Shown one piece after another: positions 60,997 through 64,000 of a stretch of DNA of 64,000 nt. Location: NCBI RefSeq assembly GCF_014640315.1, contig NZ_BMGS01000001.1, positions 645,648 to 709,647 on the forward strand, read 5' to 3'. Origin of the DNA: Hymenobacter glacieicola. GTDB taxonomy: Bacteria; Bacteroidota; Bacteroidia; Cytophagales; Hymenobacteraceae. Position numbers and translations under genes: made by a program. How positions within the stretch are numbered: the first letter of the stretch is position 1; each line of letters begins with the position of its first letter. The notes under the pieces were generated by a model, which saw only the letters and a program-made list of their open reading frames with translations, did not search any database and was not told the origin of the DNA.

Positions 60997-62439
60997 CTAC
61001 TGCCAGCCGGGCCGGTAGGTGCGCTTCACAAATTGGTTTACCTCGTCAAAGTTGGTGACGCGCAGCTGCTTCGGGTCCCAGAGCAGCTCAATGCCGCGGC
61101 CGGGGTAGTCGACGCCGGGGCCGGTGGCTTTGGGCCGCGGCAAGTCGTAGCCCCGAATGGCGAGGTTGGCCATCAGCAGGGCCTCGGTCAGGGGGCCGGC
61201 CGTTTCAAAGGGCGAGCTGACGTAGTGGTTGCCGTAGCCGGCCAGGCAGGCCTCCACCCACTGGCCGTAGTGGCCCTCGGCCCCGCCGGGCACCCGGGCT
61301 ACGCTGGGTTTCACGCGCACTTCCTGGGTGCGGGAGGTAGGCAGCAGGCGCGGGTTGGCGGCGTAGGTGCTGGCCATCATCTTGCCCTTTTTGCCCACGA
61401 ACAAAATGCCGTTGCCCCCGTCGCCGAACAGCTCGTTGGCGCCCAGCTCCTCGGGCCGTTCGGGCTGAATGCCGCCGTCCATCCAGTGCACGGTAACTTC
61501 CTGCTTGTTTTTGGCGGTTTCGGGAAACTTCAGCGTCACGTGGCTGGAGGGCGGGCAGCTCTCGGGGAAGTAGCCGCGCTTAAACTCATCGACGTACACG
61601 CTGCCCACGCTGGCCTGCACGGCGCTGGCGTATTGCAAACCCAGCACCCGGAAGGGCGCCTCCAGCAGGTGGCAGCCCATGTCGCCGAGGGCGCCGGTGC
61701 CGTACTCCCACCATCCGCGCCAGTTAAAAGGCACCAGCTTCTCGACGTAGGGCCGGGCGGGCGCCGTGCCCAGCCACAGGTCCCAGTCCAGCTCCGGGGG
61801 CACGCTGGCGGCGGGGGTGGGCCAGGCAATACCCTGGGGCCAGACGGGCCGGTCGGTCCAGCAGTACACCGTGTGCACCTTGCCGATGAGGTTGGCATCG
61901 TACCACTCCTGGAGCTGGCGCACCCCGTCGCCGGAGGCCCCCTGGTTGCCCATCTGCGTGACCACCTGATGGCGCTTGGCAGCTTCGGTGAGGGCGCGGG
62001 CCTCGTACAGGTCGTGGGTGAGCGGCTTTTGCACGTACACGTGCTTGCCCAGCTGCATGGCGGCCAAGGTCACGGCGGCGTGGTTGTGGTCGGGCGTCGA
62101 TACCGACATGGCATCGAAGTTCTTGGCTTCCTTGTCCAGCAGCTGCCGCCAGTCTTTGTAGTACGTGGCCTGCGGAAACGCCTGCGCGGAGCGGGCGGCG
62201 CGCCGGTCGTCCACGTCGCAGAGGTAGGCTATGCGGACTTTGCCCGTTTTGGCAAACGAGGCCAGGTCGCTTTCGCCCTTGCCGCCCACGCCCACGCCGG
62301 CAATTACCAGCTGGTCGCTGGGGGCGGTGTAGCCTTTGCCCCCGAGGACAAAGCGCGGCACAATCATAAAAGTGGCCACCGCGGCCGCGCTTTGCTTAAT
62401 GAATTCGCGCCGGGTCGGCGAGGTAGGAAGTTGGCTCAT
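60997..62439 (-). CDS. Gfo/Idh/MocA-family oxidoreductase with Tat signal
   Basis: A 480-residue NAD(P)-dependent sugar/inositol-type oxidoreductase. A twin-arginine leader (PTRREFIKQSAAAVATF, about 8-24) directs it to the periplasm. The Rossmann fold is at VIAGVGVGGKGESDL (about 45-59). VSTPDHNHAAVTLAAMQLGKHVYVQKPLTHDLYEAR (about 116-151) holds the catalytic-type Lys in the EKP-like QKP motif. The C-terminal domain with GDMGCHLLEAPFRVL is typical of the family. The substrate is unknown, probably a carbohydrate. Confidence 0.93.
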   Translation of the reverse strand: MSQLPTSPTRREFIKQSAAAVATFMIVPRFVLGGKGYTAPSDQLVIAGVGVGGKGESDLASFAKTGKVRIAYLCDVDDRRAARSAQAFPQATYYKDWRQLLDKEAKNFDAMSVSTPDHNHAAVTLAAMQLGKHVYVQKPLTHDLYEARALTEAAKRHQVVTQMGNQGASGDGVRQLQEWYDANLIGKVHTVYCWTDRPVWPQGIAWPTPAASVPPELDWDLWLGTAPARPYVEKLVPFNWRGWWEYGTGALGDMGCHLLEAPFRVLGLQYASAVQASVGSVYVDEFKRGYFPESCPPSSHVTLKFPETAKNKQEVTVHWMDGGIQPERPEELGANELFGDGGNGILFVGKKGKMMASTYAANPRLLPTSRTQEVRVKPSVARVPGGAEGHYGQWVEACLAGYGNHYVSSPFETAGPLTEALLMANLAIRGYDLPRPKATGPGVDYPGRGIELLWDPKQLRVTNFDEVNQFVKRTYRPGWQ

Positions 62440-62814
62440 AGAAGAAGGCTACAGCAGCGAAACAGCAACCAAGTGCCCGGCAAGCACTTCGGCACGGCAG
62501 CCCACCTATCTCCCTGGGCCCGAAGGGGTAAGGGCCTTAAGGTAAATAAAATCAGGAGTATCTCTACACTTCCTAATGCGCAGTTGCTGCCGTCTACTTC
62601 AGGAAACTATCGACGGCCGTAGCTGGGCAGGAAACAAGGCTTTCCAAGCGAAGGATAAGAACTTTACTTGCATTGGAGGGCTGAGCTGGAAAAACCCCGT
62701 CTTTAAAGTAAAGATCGTGGTGTTGAGCCCCGCGTCGCCGCTTCCAAGCAGATTCAGTCGGCGGCAGAGCGGCGCGGCGCTCAGCAACGCGCCCCGTTTC
62801 ACCTTGCTTTACCC
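62440..62814. other. 375-base spacer without recognised features
   Basis: The forward open frame spanning 62576-62818 lacks protein character and is not accepted. Nothing structural stands out apart from short GC-rich hairpins. Confidence 0.55.
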
Positions 62815-63255
62815 CTAAGCAATGCCCGCTACATCAAGCGTCGCCTGTCCGGCCACGGCGCCCGGCACCTGAGTGCGGCGCAAAAGGGTAGCAATGTTCT
62901 TCGGCAGGTCGGCCACCGTGAGCGGCTGCAGGGGCTGGGCCACCAGGTAGTAGCGCGTATCGGCGCGCTCGTGCAGGCGGGTTTTGGCGAAGGAGAACAG
63001 CCCGCGCCGGGCGTAGCGCGCGAAGCCCTGGTAGCTGCCCTCATCCGTGCCCTCGGCTACCCCCGCCGCCACCGCCGAATCGGTTTCCGGCAGCGTCAGA
63101 AAATACTGGTGCAGCTCTAGCAGCACCTCCTGAGAAGCCGCCACCGATTCGGGCAGTATCCCGCCGCCGGACGCTACGTGCAGGATGTGCCCGGCCGCGT
63201 CGGTGGCGAAGTAATCAATGTCCGCGTCTTCCTGGTCTATTTCGTCAATGCGCAT
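62815..63255 (-). CDS. Hypothetical protein
   Basis: A 146-residue acidic protein starting MRIDEIDQEDADIDYFATDAAGHI, with a helical middle (VAASQEVLLELHQYF) and a strand-rich end. It has no recognised family. GC content matches the upstream genes, in contrast to the AT-rich open frame that begins about 40 bases further on. Confidence 0.7.
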   Translation of the reverse strand: MRIDEIDQEDADIDYFATDAAGHILHVASGGGILPESVAASQEVLLELHQYFLTLPETDSAVAAGVAEGTDEGSYQGFARYARRGLFSFAKTRLHERADTRYYLVAQPLQPLTVADLPKNIATLLRRTQVPGAVAGQATLDVAGIA

Positions 63256-63292
63256 TTGGCAGAGTAAGAAACTTTAATAGTAAAGAGCGGCA

Positions 63293-63979
63293 TTATGATT
63301 CAGCAATGTCGCCGTAGTCATAGAAAGCTGATCTTTTACCAAATGTTAGTATTTGATTATTAATATGACCCTCAATAGCAGTAGTAAAGCCAGTAGTATA
63401 AAAGCTGTTTCCGTTACTTTGATTAATGCTATTGTTGTTAACTATATTGGATAAATTACTTTCGATATTGCAATGTATTTTATTGATTAATTTAACTGCT
63501 TCTGCAATGTTTATACTATGTTCTATAAATTCATTCTTTTTAACTCTGCTGTATGCAGTTAAAACAAGAGAATAAGGGCCATTTTTCACGGGTGAATTAT
63601 GAAAAGTATATTTCATTTCTGTCTTTGCAGAAGAGGATAAGCTAGAGGTTGCAAAAAAACATATTCTTTCATTTTTATCTATAATATAGTCCCAAGTAGC
63701 GTACCCGAGTAGAGGTAGGCCTTGTTCATAAAACCATTCATCTACCCTTTCATAAAGGTGGTGTAAAGTATGGCGTATTGAATACAGTTCATATAATAAT
63801 GAATTTTCGCTATCATTAATTTTGTGTTTTCTCCAAGTATCTAATGATTTATATATTATTGCGATATTGCTAACTATAGACCAAATATCTTTAAATATGT
63901 AAGATGTTGATATTCTTTCTGAATCATAGTGAATTGGGCAGTGGTAAAATAGCAGGTGAATGTTATCTTGATGGATGCT
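63293..63979 (-). CDS. AT-rich open frame without a usable start, probably 5'-truncated gene
   Basis: The frame ends at 63293 and is free of stops for 229 codons up to 63979; a TGA lies at 63980-63982. The first ATG is at 63616 and gives a 107-residue protein (MKYTFHNSPVKNGPYSLVLT). Upstream of it, 121 codons contain no ATG, GTG or TTG, yet read like protein (WSIVSNIAIIYKSLDTWRKH, LYERVDEWFYEQGLPLLGYA). In DNA this AT-rich, an open stretch of that length is unlikely by chance. It is probably a gene that lost its start. No family is recognised. Composition differs strongly from the rest of the window. Confidence 0.55.
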   Translation of the reverse strand, partial: SIHQDNIHLLFYHCPIHYDSERISTSYIFKDIWSIVSNIAIIYKSLDTWRKHKINDSENSLLYELYSIRHTLHHLYERVDEWFYEQGLPLLGYATWDYIIDKNERICFFATSSLSSSAKTEMKYTFHNSPVKNGPYSLVLTAYSRVKKNEFIEHSINIAEAVKLINKIHCNIESNLSNIVNNNSINQSNGNSFYTTGFTTAIEGHINNQILTFGKRSAFYDYGDIAES

Positions 63980-64000
63980 TCAGACGACTCTCACCTGCCA

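Noticed and set aside
61033..62622. Long plus-strand frame (529 codons) opposite the Gfo/Idh/MocA gene
   Set aside because: The minus-strand protein shows a Tat signal and family motifs; the plus-strand translation is Gly/Val/His-rich antisense sequence.
1..64000. tRNA, rRNA, phage, insertion sequence or secretion/defence gene cluster
   Set aside because: No cloverleaf-like sequence, rRNA segment, transposase, integrase or defence-type domain could be recognised anywhere in the window by reading.

Overview
The window looks like a chromosomal segment of a Bacteroidota member of the Cytophagales, most likely Hymenobacter or a close relative. This is inferred from three things: GC-rich coding sequence, outer-membrane and secreted families typical of the phylum (DUF5916, DUF5723, DUF5694, an LptD-type barrel), and several upstream boxes matching the Bacteroidota promoter -7 consensus TAnnTTTG. 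I see no rRNA, tRNA, CRISPR array, prophage or complete insertion sequence. Most genes are housekeeping or envelope genes in short runs.

Layout. 0.5-4.2 kb: a small membrane/regulator locus (membrane protein, winged-helix regulator, DUF4153/4173-type membrane protein, two small membrane proteins) whose two promoters carry the same 22-bp palindromic motif. 4.4-6.8 kb: a class A penicillin-binding protein. 6.9-8.95 kb: a pterin operon on the minus strand (PTPS/QueD-like, folE, TIGR01777 epimerase). 9.2-14.2 kb: a secreted coiled-coil protein, a family I pyrophosphatase-like lipoprotein that appears to lack catalytic residues, an M1 peptidase and a small hypothetical protein. 14.3-16.8 kb: the rpsP-rimM-trmD-rplS operon. 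17-22.7 kb: desaturase, RluA-type pseudouridine synthase, panB and lptD. 22.8-30.4 kb: amidase, MCE protein, acyl-CoA carboxylase and assorted small genes. 30.5-37.7 kb: poxB, SirB1-like protein, redoxin, phosphopantetheinyl transferase, WD40 protein, DivIVA-like protein and folB. 37.9-41.1 kb: a BlaI-type repressor overlapping an M56 peptidase, with a cluster of candidate operators. 41.4-51.1 kb: DUF5916 protein, secreted dioxygenase, decayed pirin-like gene, meaB, DUF5723 protein, beta-propeller protein and Nudix hydrolase. 51.2-63.3 kb: secreted protease, L,D-transpeptidase, hydrolase, oxidoreductases, ankyrin protein, a relic of a UPF0173 hydrolase, VOC protein and Gfo/Idh/MocA oxidoreductase. 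The last 0.7 kb is AT-rich and holds an open frame with no usable start.

The genes do not form one large pathway. Coherent units are the ribosome/tRNA-modification operon, the envelope genes (PBP, LptD, amidase, MCE, L,D-transpeptidase), the pterin operon and the BlaI-M56 signalling pair. The most unusual non-coding feature is a dispersed family of long intergenic inverted repeats. Their ends (TGTCATYCTGA) and part of the loop are shared, while part of the stem differs from copy to copy and is still matched by the opposite arm. Other items worth attention are the shared operator of the first locus, the catalytically degenerate pyrophosphatase-like lipoprotein, the duplicated-domain M56 protein, two gene relics and the truncated AT-rich gene at the right edge.
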